Of a stretch of 64,000 bases of DNA, positions 52,764 through 61,956 are shown one piece after another; the stretch's first letter is position 1, and each line of letters starts with the position of its first letter. Made by a program: the position numbers and the translations under genes. Where the stretch lies: NCBI RefSeq assembly GCF_010667655.1, contig NZ_WHZU01000003.1:147971-211970 (forward strand), written 5' to 3'. Below the pieces are notes generated by a model that saw only the letters and a program-made list of their open reading frames with translations, had not been told where the DNA came from and searched no databases. The DNA is from Bifidobacterium saimiriisciurei (GTDB lineage: Bacteria; Actinomycetota; Actinomycetes; Actinomycetales; Bifidobacteriaceae).

Positions 52764-54157
52764 AAGGCCGCCGTGTTGCGGACCGTGGTGAGACGCACGA
52801 CAAGCCCGCCGAACAGGCCGGCGAGCGCGGCGACAGCGACGAACGCCCACAGGGCCACGTCGATGACGCCGGGCACGAGCAGCGATGGCAGCACGAGCGA
52901 GGCGAACGCGCAGGGGATGCGCCCGATGCCGAGGATCAGGCTCTGTGCCTCGGCGGAGACGGCCACGGGGAACGTCTCCTGCGTCCATACCTTGGCGTTC
53001 ATCTCGCCGGCGAAGTTGCCGAAGAACTGGAACAGCACCACGGCGACGGCGGTGGACCACATGGTGCCGCCGGCCGCCATGATGGCCATGGCCGCCACCT
53101 GGGCGGCGGCGCCGAGCCAGAACATGCGGGCGCGCCACGGGCCGGAGGCGGGCACACGGCCGTACAGTATGCCGCCGAGCACGCACAGGACGGCGGAGAC
53201 GATGCCGATGAACACGGCCTGCATCTGGCTGGCGTGCTGCGAGACCAGCAGATACGTCTGGAACTGGTTGATGGTGTTGGCCATGAGATTCCACATCACG
53301 TAGAACAGCGCGAGCACGGCGAACAGCAGCGCGTATCGGCGGCCGGTGCGTGCGTCGATGGAGCGCAGGACCTCGGCCATGCCCATGGGCCGGGCGGTCA
53401 CGGACGACGGATCCGCGACCGTATTCGAGGCGGCGCCGGCGGCGGCCTCGCGTTCCGCCGCCTCGCGATGGAGTCGTGCGATACGCGGGTCGGCCACGCG
53501 CCAGACGGCGGTGAACAGCGCGACCGCGGTGATGATGCCGAACACCATGCGCGCGCCGAGGAAGCCGGCCGGCGCCACGATCAGCGCCAGCACGTACGGG
53601 CCGAGGATGCCGGCCGACCACAGCACCTGCGTACGGCTGACGAGATGGCCCTTCAGCGTCTCGTCGGGCACGTCATGCGTGATCACGCTGATGGAGACCG
53701 GCAGGTCCATGCCCACGGCGAGCGCGGCCACGCCGATACCGACGGCCAATACGATGAAGCTCGGCGCGAGCGTGCAGGCGGCCAACGCCGCCGCGCACAG
53801 GAACGCGTTGATGTTGAACAGCCGGACGAGGCCGAAGCGCTGGGCCACGAAGCCGCCGCAGAACGAACCGGCGGCAAAGGCGAACGTGAGCACCGCGGAG
53901 ACGGCGCCGACCTGCGCGGCGTTCAGGCCCAGTCCGGTGCGCCACAATGCGAGCGTGGAGCTCAGCGCGAGGATGGTGCCGGCGCCGAGGAACGAGCCGA
54001 GTCCGGCCGCCAGTCCCAGCGTGGTGCAGGCGCGGGCGGAGTCGGCCGTCGAGGCGGCGGCGGTTCGGGAATCCGCGTTGCCATGCGCGATGTCGGTGCG
54101 TTCACCGTCGCTGCCGTTGACGGTATCGGTGATGTCGGTATGTGTCATGCCGCTCAT
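52751..54157 (-). CDS. MFS transporter, 12 TM
   Basis: The 468-residue carrier has a polar N-terminus of about 45 residues, then twelve TM segments. It has MDLPVSISVITHDVPDETL in the TM4-TM5 region and a central cytosolic loop with REAAEREAAAGAASN. The pattern is that of sugar- or metabolite-transporting MFS members (SP-like N-half). ATG at 54148 is an alternative start. It is on the opposite strand to the rhamnose-type genes and may or may not belong with them. The substrate is unknown. Confidence 0.8.
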   Translation of the reverse strand: MSGMTHTDITDTVNGSDGERTDIAHGNADSRTAAASTADSARACTTLGLAAGLGSFLGAGTILALSSTLALWRTGLGLNAAQVGAVSAVLTFAFAAGSFCGGFVAQRFGLVRLFNINAFLCAAALAACTLAPSFIVLAVGIGVAALAVGMDLPVSISVITHDVPDETLKGHLVSRTQVLWSAGILGPYVLALIVAPAGFLGARMVFGIITAVALFTAVWRVADPRIARLHREAAEREAAAGAASNTVADPSSVTARPMGMAEVLRSIDARTGRRYALLFAVLALFYVMWNLMANTINQFQTYLLVSQHASQMQAVFIGIVSAVLCVLGGILYGRVPASGPWRARMFWLGAAAQVAAMAIMAAGGTMWSTAVAVVLFQFFGNFAGEMNAKVWTQETFPVAVSAEAQSLILGIGRIPCAFASLVLPSLLVPGVIDVALWAFVAVAALAGLFGGLVVRLTTVRNTAALAIA

Positions 54158-54212
54158 GATGTGTTCTCTATGCTCTCTACATTCGTTGAATCAACGTCAA
54201 TCAATGGAGCCA

Positions 54213-54277
54213 TCGTCGGGGAAGGCTCCCCGATAAGCCGAGAACACGATACCGCATGTAGGATGTCGTCCCTACAT
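54213..54277. promoter_or_regulatory. Two palindromes upstream of the MFS gene
   Basis: TCGGGGA-AGGC-TCCCCGA (54216-54233) and ATGTAGG-N7-CCTACAT (about 54256-54277) lie in the 180-bp gap between proB and the MFS gene. No T run follows either. They could be operators or an intercistronic structure. Confidence 0.35.
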
Positions 54278-54337
54278 TTGGCATTTTTGCAGGACCGTCA
54301 GCTCCTCTTCAGAGCCGATCCGCTTCGGCCCCATCCT

Positions 54338-55471
54338 CTACAGCAGCACGAGATCGTCGCGATGCACCAGCGGATGGGCGTATTCGCTGCCGAGCAGCTT
54401 GCGCAGCTGGGCGCTGGTGCGGCCGAGTGTGGCGGGGATCTCCTCGGAGTCGAATCCGGAGAGCCCCCTGGCCAGCTTGTTGCCCTGCTCGTCGACGATG
54501 AGCACGGGGTCGCCGGCGGAGAATTCGCCGGTCACGCCGACCACGCCTGCCGAGAGCAGCGAGGCGTGCCCGCCGCGTATGGCCTTGGCCGCGCCGGCGT
54601 CGGCGATGAGCGTGCCGCGCGGGTCGGCCGCGAATCCGATCCACAGCCGACGCGAGGTGCCGCGGCGCTTGATGGGCGCGAACACGGTGCCGACGCGGTC
54701 GCCCATCAGCGCCGGACCGGCGTTCGTCGCCTTGGTGAGCACGGAGGGGATGCCGGATACCGCGGCCACGCGCGCCGCCTCCAGCTTGGTGACCATTCCG
54801 CCGGTGCCGACGCCCGATCCGGTGCCGCCGATGCGCACGTTGTCGAGCGTATCGAGCACGTTCGGCACATAGGGAATCTGCTTCGCGTCCGGTTCCTTGG
54901 GCGGTGCGGTGTAGAGGCCGTCCACGTCGGTGAGGAGTATCAGCGCGTCGGCGCGCACGATGTTCGCCACGAGCGCGGAAAGCCGGTCGTTGTCGCCGAA
55001 TCGAATCTCGTTGCTGGCCAGCGCGTCGTTCTCGTTGACGATGGGCACGACGCCGAGGTCAAGCAGCCGGTTCAGCGTGCGCTGCACGTTGCGGTACTGC
55101 GTGGCCTGGATGGTGTCGCGCGCGGTGATGAGAATCTGCCCGACCTTGAGCCCGTAGCGGGCGAACGCCGCCTCGTACTGGCTCATGAGCAGTCCCTGGC
55201 CCACGGATGCGGCGGCCTGCTGCGTGGCCACGTCGGTCGGGCGCGAGTCGAAGCCGAGCGGTCCGAATCCGGCTGCGATGGCGCCGGAGGAGACGAGCAC
55301 GATGCGCGCGTCCATGCGCACGGTCTGCGCGAGGGCCGAGACGAGGTTGAACAGCCGTTCGGGGTCGAGGTGGCCGGAACTGGACGTCAGCGAGCTCGAT
55401 CCCACCTTGACGACGATGGTGCGCGCCTCGGCGATGGACCGGCGGACTTCACTCTGTGACTGCGTGGACAT
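54338..55471 (-). CDS. proB: Glutamate 5-kinase
   Basis: The 377-residue protein phosphorylates glutamate in the first step of proline synthesis. The kinase domain has TIVVKVGSSSLTSSSG, VLVSSGAIAAG and VPIVNENDAL, and GGTGSGVGTGGMVTKLEAA near 215-235. A PUA domain fills the C-terminal third (RGTLIADAGAAKAIRGGHAS). It follows obg, the common actinobacterial order rplU-rpmA-obg-proB. Confidence 0.96.
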   Translation of the reverse strand: MSTQSQSEVRRSIAEARTIVVKVGSSSLTSSSGHLDPERLFNLVSALAQTVRMDARIVLVSSGAIAAGFGPLGFDSRPTDVATQQAAASVGQGLLMSQYEAAFARYGLKVGQILITARDTIQATQYRNVQRTLNRLLDLGVVPIVNENDALASNEIRFGDNDRLSALVANIVRADALILLTDVDGLYTAPPKEPDAKQIPYVPNVLDTLDNVRIGGTGSGVGTGGMVTKLEAARVAAVSGIPSVLTKATNAGPALMGDRVGTVFAPIKRRGTSRRLWIGFAADPRGTLIADAGAAKAIRGGHASLLSAGVVGVTGEFSAGDPVLIVDEQGNKLARGLSGFDSEEIPATLGRTSAQLRKLLGSEYAHPLVHRDDLVLL

Positions 55472-55610
55472 GCTGCCTTCTTATCAAAACGTCATCGACA
55501 CCGGCGCTCACCACCACGACATGCAATACGCGCTGTCTCAGGTATGCGATTGGCCGGAGACTCCCATGAGAATGAGAATACTCCGGCCAAGGTTACGGAA
55601 TCACACGGAC

Positions 55611-57302
55611 TCAGTCCTCGTCCCCGTCGGCGTCCTTGTTCTCGCCGATGCGGTCGATGAGGCTGGTGTGGTCCTCGGGATCGTCGAGCACGGTCGGGTC
55701 GGACCAGTGGCCGGCCTCGTGCTCCGCCTGCATGGCGGCGCGCACGGCGGCCTTCGCGTCCATCCACTCGTGGTATTCGCGACGGCGCTCCGAGTTGGTG
55801 CGTCGGCGGGAATGGCCGGCGCCCTCCTGCAGTCGCAGGTCCTCGCCTCGGCTGGACTGCGGCGTGCCGTCGAGCATCTCGGCGCCGGCGGCGATCGTCG
55901 GATCCCAGTCGAACGAGACGGCGCGGGCGCCACGGCCGATGCGCACCTCGTCGCCGGGGCGAGCGCCCTTCGTGCGCAGCGCATCCTCCACGCCGAGCTT
56001 GGCCAGACGGTCGGCCAGGTATCCCACGGCCTCCTCGTTGTCGAAGTTGGTCTGCACGACCCAGCGTTCGGGCTTCTCGCCGGTGACGGTGAACCAGAAG
56101 TTGCCGTCGGCGTCCTGCTCGCGCTCGATGTCGAAGTCGAAGCCCAGGCCGATCTCGTTCGGGCGACGGCGACGGTTCTTCGTCTCCAGCGGACGGATGA
56201 CGACGCGCTCGTCCTCCTCGGCGGCCTCCTGCGCCTGCACACGCTCGCGCATCTCGTTCACGATGCCCATCAGCGCGAACGACAGCTCCTTCAGACCCTC
56301 ATGCGAGGCGGTGGAGACGACGAACGTCCTCAGGCCCATCTCCTCGAATTCGGGACGCACGAACTCGGCAAGCTCCTTGGCCTCGGGCACGTCGACCTTG
56401 TTGAGCACGATGATGCGCGGGCGTTCGGCGATCGGGATCGCGCCGAGCGGCAGGTCGAGCTCGTCGGCGTAGATGGCCAGCTCCTTCTCCAGCGCCTTGT
56501 AGTCGGAGATGGGGTCGCGGTCGGGTTCGAGCGTGGCGCAGTCGATCACATGCGCGATGACCTCGGTGCGTTCGATGTGACGCAGGAATTCGAGGCCGAG
56601 GCCCTTGCCCTGCGACGCGCCGGGAATCAGGCCCGGCACGTCGGCGATGGTGAAGCGGCCGTCGCCGGCCATCACGACGCCGAGGTTCGGCACGAGCGTG
56701 GTGAACGGGTAGTCGGCGATCTTCGGCTTGGCGGCGCTCATCGCGGCGATCAGCGACGACTTGCCGGCGCTCGGGAAGCCGACGAGCGCCACGTCGGCGA
56801 TGGACTTGAGCTCGAGCACAAGGTCGCGTTCCTCGCCCGGCTCGCCGAGCAGCGCGAAGCCGGGGGCGCGGCGGGCACGGTTGGCCAGCGCCTTGTTGCC
56901 GAGACCGCCGGCGCCGCCCTTCGCGGCGACGAAGCGGTCGCCGGGATGGCGCAGGTCGGCCAGCGGCTCGCCCGGCCGCTTCTGCTCGCCGGCGGCGCCC
57001 TTCGCGGTGAACACGATGGTGCCGACCGGCACCTTCAGCACCATGTCGGCGCCGCGACGGCCGTCCTTGTAGTCGCCGAGGCCCTGCGTGCCGGAGTCGG
57101 CGCTGCGATGCGGCATGAATCGCAGGTCGAGCAGGCTGGTGGCGTTGGTGTCGGCCACGAAAATGACCGAGCCGCCGTCGCCGCCGTCGCCGCCGTCCGG
57201 GCCGGCGAGCGGCTTGTACTTCTCGCGGCGGATCGACGCGGCGCCGTTTCCGCCGTCGCCGCCCTTCACGTGTACGGTCACGCGATCGACAAAATCACTC
57301 AT
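55611..57302 (-). CDS. obg: Obg/CgtA ribosome-assembly GTPase
   Basis: The 563-residue protein has a glycine-rich Obg fold ([20 protein letters not shown]), a GTPase domain with P-loop [14 protein letters not shown] (about 175), [14 protein letters not shown], and an OCT domain after about 370 ([20 protein letters not shown]). The C-terminus is extended and charged. Obg binds the 50S subunit and links GTP/ppGpp levels to growth. It lies between rpmA and proB. Confidence 0.97.
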   Translation of the reverse strand: MSDFVDRVTVHVKGGDGGNGAASIRREKYKPLAGPDGGDGGDGGSVIFVADTNATSLLDLRFMPHRSADSGTQGLGDYKDGRRGADMVLKVPVGTIVFTAKGAAGEQKRPGEPLADLRHPGDRFVAAKGGAGGLGNKALANRARRAPGFALLGEPGEERDLVLELKSIADVALVGFPSAGKSSLIAAMSAAKPKIADYPFTTLVPNLGVVMAGDGRFTIADVPGLIPGASQGKGLGLEFLRHIERTEVIAHVIDCATLEPDRDPISDYKALEKELAIYADELDLPLGAIPIAERPRIIVLNKVDVPEAKELAEFVRPEFEEMGLRTFVVSTASHEGLKELSFALMGIVNEMRERVQAQEAAEEDERVVIRPLETKNRRRRPNEIGLGFDFDIEREQDADGNFWFTVTGEKPERWVVQTNFDNEEAVGYLADRLAKLGVEDALRTKGARPGDEVRIGRGARAVSFDWDPTIAAGAEMLDGTPQSSRGEDLRLQEGAGHSRRRTNSERRREYHEWMDAKAAVRAAMQAEHEAGHWSDPTVLDDPEDHTSLIDRIGENKDADGDED

Positions 57303-57363
57303 GGTTCAAACCTTACTGGTATCAACGAAAATCGTTGGTCATGAATCGGTTGGTAATCGGTAA

Positions 57364-57410
57364 TAAAAAAGCCGCCCCCGTGGAATTATGGAATCCCAAG
57401 GGATGCGGCT
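57364..57410 (-). terminator. Terminator after rpmA
   Basis: AGCCGCATCCCTTGG pairs with CCACGGGGGCGGCT on the minus strand and is followed by TTTTTTATT. It separates rplU-rpmA from obg. Confidence 0.85.
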
Positions 57411-57444
57411 GGAAGTCAGAATTCGACGAATCGTCTGCCGGAAA

Positions 57445-57696
57445 TCAGGCGGCGATGACGTCGACGACCTTGCGGTCACGGCGAACACCGAACTTCACGG
57501 TGCCGTCGGCAAGAGCGAACAGCGTGTGGTCCTTGCCCAGGCCGACGTTGTGACCGGCGTGGAAGTTGGTGCCACGCTGGCGAACGATGATGTTGCCGGC
57601 GACGACGGCTTCACCGCCGAACTTCTTCACACCAAGGTACTGAGGATTCGAATCGCGACCGTTGCGAGAGCTGGACGCACCCTTCTTATGTGCCAT
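57445..57696 (-). CDS. rpmA: 50S ribosomal protein L27
   Basis: The 83-residue protein begins [20 protein letters not shown] and has [15 protein letters not shown] and [10 protein letters not shown]27 reaches the peptidyl transferase centre with its N-terminus. No Firmicutes-type N-terminal extension needing cleavage is present. Confidence 0.97.
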   Translation of the reverse strand: MAHKKGASSSRNGRDSNPQYLGVKKFGGEAVVAGNIIVRQRGTNFHAGHNVGLGKDHTLFALADGTVKFGVRRDRKVVDVIAA

Positions 57697-57745
57697 TTGA
57701 CTTGTCCTTTCGGGATAACCTAAGCCTTTAAAATATTAAAATATT

Positions 57746-58054
57746 TCAGGCGATCGCGGTGATCTTCACCACGGTCTGGGGCTGACGGTGACCCTTGCGA
57801 CGAGCAACGCCAGTCTTGTTCTTGAACTTCTGGATGTTGATCTTCGGACCCTTGGCCTCGTCGTCAACAACCTCAGCCTTGACGGTGACCTTGGCCAGAT
57901 CCTTGGCGGCGACGGTCACGTTGGAACCGTCGACGAGCAGAGCGACGGGGAACTCCACCGTTTCGCCCTTCTTGGCTGCGAGACGGTTGACGATGATCTC
58001 GTCGCCGACCTCGACCTTTTCCTGATGGCCACCGGCCTTCACAATCGCGTACAT
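57746..58054 (-). CDS. rplU: 50S ribosomal protein L21
   Basis: The 102-residue protein begins [20 protein letters not shown] and ends with the L21 signature [18 protein letters not shown]. It is first of the rplU-rpmA pair, a single transcript ending at 57364. Confidence 0.97.
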   Translation of the reverse strand: MYAIVKAGGHQEKVEVGDEIIVNRLAAKKGETVEFPVALLVDGSNVTVAAKDLAKVTVKAEVVDDEAKGPKINIQKFKNKTGVARRKGHRQPQTVVKITAIA

Positions 58055-58150
58055 AGCCCTACCTTGCCTGTTTTGAAAGCTAATTGTCGTCTAGCACGAT
58101 TTTTGCCCTCACACAGGCATGGCTAGACACCGACAATCTAATTTACACAA

Positions 58151-58178
58151 CACGCCGGACTTTCGCAACTCCGGCGTG
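58151..58178. promoter_or_regulatory. Hairpin upstream of rplU
   Basis: CACGCCGGA-N10-TCCGGCGTG is a perfect stem about 100 bp upstream of rplU. It could be an rne terminator or part of an rplU leader. On the minus strand TTGTGT follows. Confidence 0.45.
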
Positions 58179-58281
58179 GATTTTACTTGAATTTTTGGTG
58201 CCGTCGGCCCCTCCGGCGGAAAGCCGCCGACGAGCGGTGCCGAAGACGAAGAATACGGCGCCGCCGAGGGACGGCGTTCAA

Positions 58282-58332
58282 CTCCCCTCAGACCGCCTTC
58301 GGCGGCCAGCTCCCCTCAATCATGAGGGGAGC
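58282..58332. repeat. REP-like palindrome, family A
   Basis: CTCCCCTCAG, the stem CCGCCTTCGGCGG and GCTCCCCTCA-ATCA-TGAGGGGAGC. It is adjacent to the copied rne gene end at 58351, the same order as at fas. Confidence 0.75.
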
Positions 58333-58350
58333 TTTGTCGGACAGCCCCGT

Positions 58351-58524
58351 TCAGCCTCGCTCCTCCTCGGCTCCTCGCTGCGCAGCCGAACCGTCAAGCG
58401 GGCAGTCCAGTGGACTGCCCGTAGGTGAGGGGAGCGGGCCGCCAAGGCCCGCGACGGCGGCTGCGCCGACGTTCTCAGAGCGAACCTCAGCCTCGCTCTT
58501 CCTCCGCTCCTCGCTGCGCAGCCG
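58351..58524 (-). repeat. Duplicated 3' end of rne around a family-B element
   Basis: 38 bp at 58351-58388 match the last 38 bp of rne (58487-58524, including the stop codon) at 36 positions. Between them lies CCGTCAAGCGG, the hairpin GGGCAGTCC-AGT-GGACTGCCC, and GGGAGCGGGCCGCC-AA-GGCCCGCG, the same element as at fas (20424) and pnp (6381). Confidence 0.8.
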
Positions 58525-61500
58525 CGGCGATCTTGGCGAGCTTGGCCTTGACGTCGGGCGTGGAGCCCTTCGGCAGAGCCGGGTCCTCCTTGGGGGCGGC
58601 AGGGGCCGCCGTGCCGTGGTTGTGCTTGTTCGTCTTGATGAACGGATCGCCGCCCTTCAGGGCGTACGGGTCGTCATACGAGGCGGAGACGGTCGGCTTG
58701 TCGTGCAGGATGAAGCCGCGGCCCTTGCAGGTCGGGCATTCCTCGGAGAACGCCTCCACGAGGCCCTGGCCGACGCGCTTGCGCGTCATCTGCACGAGGC
58801 CCAGCGAGGTGACCTCGGCCACCTGGTGCTTGGTGCGGTCGCGCGCCAGGCATTCGACGAGTCGGCGCAGCACGAGGTCGCGGTTCTGGGGCATGACCAT
58901 GTCGACGTAGTCGATCATCACCATGCCGCCGATGTCGCGCAGTCGCAGCTGGCGGGCGATCTCCTCGGAGGCCTCGAGATTGCATCGGGTCACGGTCTCC
59001 TCGAGCGACTTGCCCTTGCCGATGAACCGGCCGGTGTTCACGTCGATGGTGGTCATGGCCTCGGTGCGGTCGATGACGAGCGAGCCGCCGGACGGCAGGT
59101 ACACCTTGCGTTCCATGCCCTTGCGCAGCTGGCTGTCGATGCGCCACTGGTCGAACACATCGGCACCGCCGTGCTCCTCGGGGTTCCACTTCTCGAGCTT
59201 GTCGCGCAGGTCGGGCGCCATCGACTCGAGGTAGTCGCTGATGCGCTCGTAGACCTTGTCGCCCTCGACGACGAGCTTGTTGAAGTCGTCGTTGAAGATG
59301 TCGCGCACCACGCGAATCGCCACGTCGGGCTCGCCCTGCAGCAGCTTGGGGCGCTTGGAGTTGCGGGCCTTGGTCTCGGCCTCCTTCACATGCTCCCACT
59401 GCTTGGTGAGGTTCTCGAGGTCCTTTTCGATGGCCTCCTTGGAGGCGCCTTCGGCGGCCGTGCGGATAATCACGCCCATCTCGCTCGGCGCGATCTTCGA
59501 GACGATGCCCTTGAGGCGCGTGCGTTCGCGCTCGGGCAGCTTGCGGCTCACGCCGGTCATGCCGCCGGAGGGCACGAGCACGAGGAAGCGGCCGGCGAGC
59601 GTGACCTGCGAGGTCAGTCGGGCGCCCTTGTGGCCGATCGGGTCCTTCGTCACCTGCACGAGCACCGGGTCGCCGGAGCGGAACGCGAGCTCGATGCGGC
59701 GCGGCTGGCCTTCAAGACGCGTGGTATCCCAGTTGACCTCGCCGGCGTACAGCACGCCGTTGCGCGGCTGGCCGATGTCGACGAACGCGGCCTCCATGCT
59801 CGGCAGCACGTTCTGCACGCGGCCGAGGTAGATGTTGCCGACGGTCGAGACCTCCTGGATGTCGGAGACGTAATGCTCCACGAGGATGGAGTCCTCGATC
59901 ACGGAGATCTGCGTGTGCTTCTCCTTCTCGCGCACGACCATGAGACGGTTGACGTTCTCACGGCGGGCGAGGAAGTCCTGTTCGAGCAGCGTGGACTGAC
60001 GGCTGCGGTCGCGGCGGTTGTCGCGACGACGCTGCTTCTTGGCCTCCAGGCGGGTGGAGCCCTCGATGTCGGTGATCTCGTCGATGTACTGCTGCTTGCG
60101 GCTGCGGCGGATCTGCGGCTCCTGCTGCTCCGTCTCGCCCTTCGAGCCGCGGCGACGGCGACGGCGACGGGTCACGGTGCCGTCGTCCTCGTCCTCCTCG
60201 CGATCGCGGTCGCGTTCACGCTCGCGCTCGCGACGGGAACGAGGCGTCTCCGCATCGTCGTCGTGGCCGCGACGGCGACGGCGACGAGAACGGGTCTCGC
60301 CGGCCGACTCGTTGTCGTCGGCATCGGTGTCGATCGGGGAATAGTGGATGTCGTCGTATTCGAGGTCCTGCTCGATCTGCTCGACCTCGGCGGCAGCGCG
60401 ACGCTCCTGCGCGTTCAGACGGCGGGAACGGCGCGAGCGACGGGACTCGTCATGCTCGCCGTCTCCCTCGCGGTCGGCGTCGGCGCGACCGCGGGATTCG
60501 ACGTCGCGACCGGAACGGTCGGCGTCACGGTCGGCATGCTTGTCGTCGTGGGAGTCACGGTCGTCGGAACGGAGGCTCTGCTCGGCGTCGTCGATGCGGG
60601 CGTGGTCTCGATCGCCGCCGCGGCGACGGCGACGGCGACGGGACATGCCCTCGCTCGGATGATCGTCGTCATCGGATTCGTCGTCATGGACCGGCGCGGC
60701 CGGGACGGGACGGGCGACCGGCAGGACCGGTTCCTGGAACAGCAGCGACGTCATCGGACGCACGCGGCCGGCCGGCTTGCTCTCCTCGGCCTCGGGGGAC
60801 GAGAACTCCAGCGGCACGTCGCCGGGACGACGGCCGTGGGCGGACTTGGCCAGACCGCGGATGGCCGCCTTCACGGATTCGCGGGCCTCGTCGCGATCAT
60901 CGCGGGCGCTGCGGGTATTGCGGGCGTCGCCACGGTCGTCGTTCGTCTCGTCGTCATGCGCACGCGACGGGCGTGCCGGACGTTCGAAGCGGATGCCCTT
61001 GTCGGTGAACAGTTCGTCGGCGAGCGCCTTGATGCGCTTGCGACGGGAGGCGTCGCCGTTCGCGTTGTCGTCATCGGCGTCGGCGTCATGCTTGGCTGCG
61101 GCCGCGGGCTTGGCGTGCCTGGCGGCGTGCTTCGGCTCACGACGTTCGACGTTGCCGGCGGCCGGCCTGGCGTCGTTTTCGGAGGCGGCCTTGGCACCGG
61201 TCTTGTCCGCAGTAGTCTGGGAAGGTTCATCGGCCGGCTTCGACGCGTTGGCATCCACGTTGGATTCGGCCACGGGCGCGGATTCCACCTTGACCGGCAG
61301 CTTGGCTCCGGCGGCGCCGGCCACACGCACCACACGACGGCCACCGCGACGGCGACGCGTCGAGGGGGCGGGCGAGCTGACCACGGAAGAAGACGAGGAC
61401 GGGGCGGCCGGAGCGGCGGTTCCTGCGGATTCCGCGGACACCACGGCCTGGGCCTCGGCGCCATTGGGCATAACGGCGTTGTTGTCTGCGGCGGCTTCCA

Positions 61501-61525
61501 CGCCGTCGTTGTTTTCGGTTATCAC
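58487..61525 (-). CDS. rne: Ribonuclease E/G family endoribonuclease with long disordered N-terminus
   Basis: The 1012-residue protein cleaves AU-rich single-stranded RNA and starts mRNA decay. The first ~520 residues are low complexity: Ala/Glu/Lys stretches, then Arg/Asp blocks such as RRSRRSRRLNAQERR. The catalytic half starts at about 528 (MVVREKEKHTQISVIEDSIL) with an S1 domain, DNase I-like acidic sites in TTIDVNTGRF (about 827) and VMIDYVDMV (about 870), and the Zn-link CPTCKGRG (about 930). Placing the disordered region before the catalytic core is the actinobacterial layout, the reverse of E. coli. The gene end is duplicated downstream. Confidence 0.95.
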   Translation of the reverse strand: MITENNDGVEAAADNNAVMPNGAEAQAVVSAESAGTAAPAAPSSSSSVVSSPAPSTRRRRGGRRVVRVAGAAGAKLPVKVESAPVAESNVDANASKPADEPSQTTADKTGAKAASENDARPAAGNVERREPKHAARHAKPAAAAKHDADADDDNANGDASRRKRIKALADELFTDKGIRFERPARPSRAHDDETNDDRGDARNTRSARDDRDEARESVKAAIRGLAKSAHGRRPGDVPLEFSSPEAEESKPAGRVRPMTSLLFQEPVLPVARPVPAAPVHDDESDDDDHPSEGMSRRRRRRRGGDRDHARIDDAEQSLRSDDRDSHDDKHADRDADRSGRDVESRGRADADREGDGEHDESRRSRRSRRLNAQERRAAAEVEQIEQDLEYDDIHYSPIDTDADDNESAGETRSRRRRRRGHDDDAETPRSRRERERERDRDREEDEDDGTVTRRRRRRRGSKGETEQQEPQIRRSRKQQYIDEITDIEGSTRLEAKKQRRRDNRRDRSRQSTLLEQDFLARRENVNRLMVVREKEKHTQISVIEDSILVEHYVSDIQEVSTVGNIYLGRVQNVLPSMEAAFVDIGQPRNGVLYAGEVNWDTTRLEGQPRRIELAFRSGDPVLVQVTKDPIGHKGARLTSQVTLAGRFLVLVPSGGMTGVSRKLPERERTRLKGIVSKIAPSEMGVIIRTAAEGASKEAIEKDLENLTKQWEHVKEAETKARNSKRPKLLQGEPDVAIRVVRDIFNDDFNKLVVEGDKVYERISDYLESMAPDLRDKLEKWNPEEHGGADVFDQWRIDSQLRKGMERKVYLPSGGSLVIDRTEAMTTIDVNTGRFIGKGKSLEETVTRCNLEASEEIARQLRLRDIGGMVMIDYVDMVMPQNRDLVLRRLVECLARDRTKHQVAEVTSLGLVQMTRKRVGQGLVEAFSEECPTCKGRGFILHDKPTVSASYDDPYALKGGDPFIKTNKHNHGTAAPAAPKEDPALPKGSTPDVKAKLAKIAAAAQRGAEEERG

Positions 61526-61800
61526 AAATGCTCCTTGGGGGCATGCTGCATCACGCCCTGGTTCTCCACCCTGACACAGCTTGTCAACACCGCACTCTCA
61601 CTACGGCCGCGCTACACGCAACTGCTCAGGCACTACAACAAAGTCTTTGGTGACGGCGACGGATACCGGCGCTTCCGGCGCTTTCACATGTTCAATGCGC
61701 CACGGAAGGGGATCAACGTCACCCGCACAATCGGCGGCATGCAGAACCGCCGTCTATAAGTATGACACACCGTCGGGATGAGGGTGTGCAACGACGCAAT
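61526..61800. other. rne upstream region
   Basis: This holds the rne promoter. A GCGCTTCCGGCGC-type stem lies near 61670. No recognised RNA, though a long 5' untranslated region used for RNase E autoregulation, as in E. coli, is possible. No ORF is supported. Confidence 0.35.
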
Positions 61801-61812
61801 GACGCGTGGAAA

Positions 61813-61862
61813 CTCCCCTCAGTCGGCTTCGCCGACGGCTCCCCTCATATTGGGGGGGAGCC
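61813..61862. repeat. REP-like palindrome, family A
   Basis: CTCCCCTCAG, the stem TCGGCTTCGCCGA and GCTCCCCTCA-TATT-GGGGGGAGC. It lies downstream of dapE. Confidence 0.7.
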
Positions 61863-61931
61863 GATTGACGGAACCGGCCTCGCACCCGCCAAGCCCGACG
61901 GCGCGCTCGATGAATCGCGCGCCCTGAGCCT

Positions 61932-61956
61932 GCAAACAGTCCACCGGACTGTTTGC
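61932..61956 (-). terminator. Family-B-like hairpin abutting the dapE stop
   Basis: GCAAACAGTCC-ACC-GGACTGTTTGC is a perfect stem beginning one base after the dapE stop. Together with the last dapE codons (GAGCCGTTAAGC) it matches the start of the family-B element (GAGCCGTCAAGC, then an ACAGTCC hairpin). Confidence 0.6.

Noticed and set aside
58187..61759. 1190-codon plus-strand frame opposite rne
   Set aside because: Same antisense artefact; the minus strand has clear RNase E/G motifs and a normal stop.
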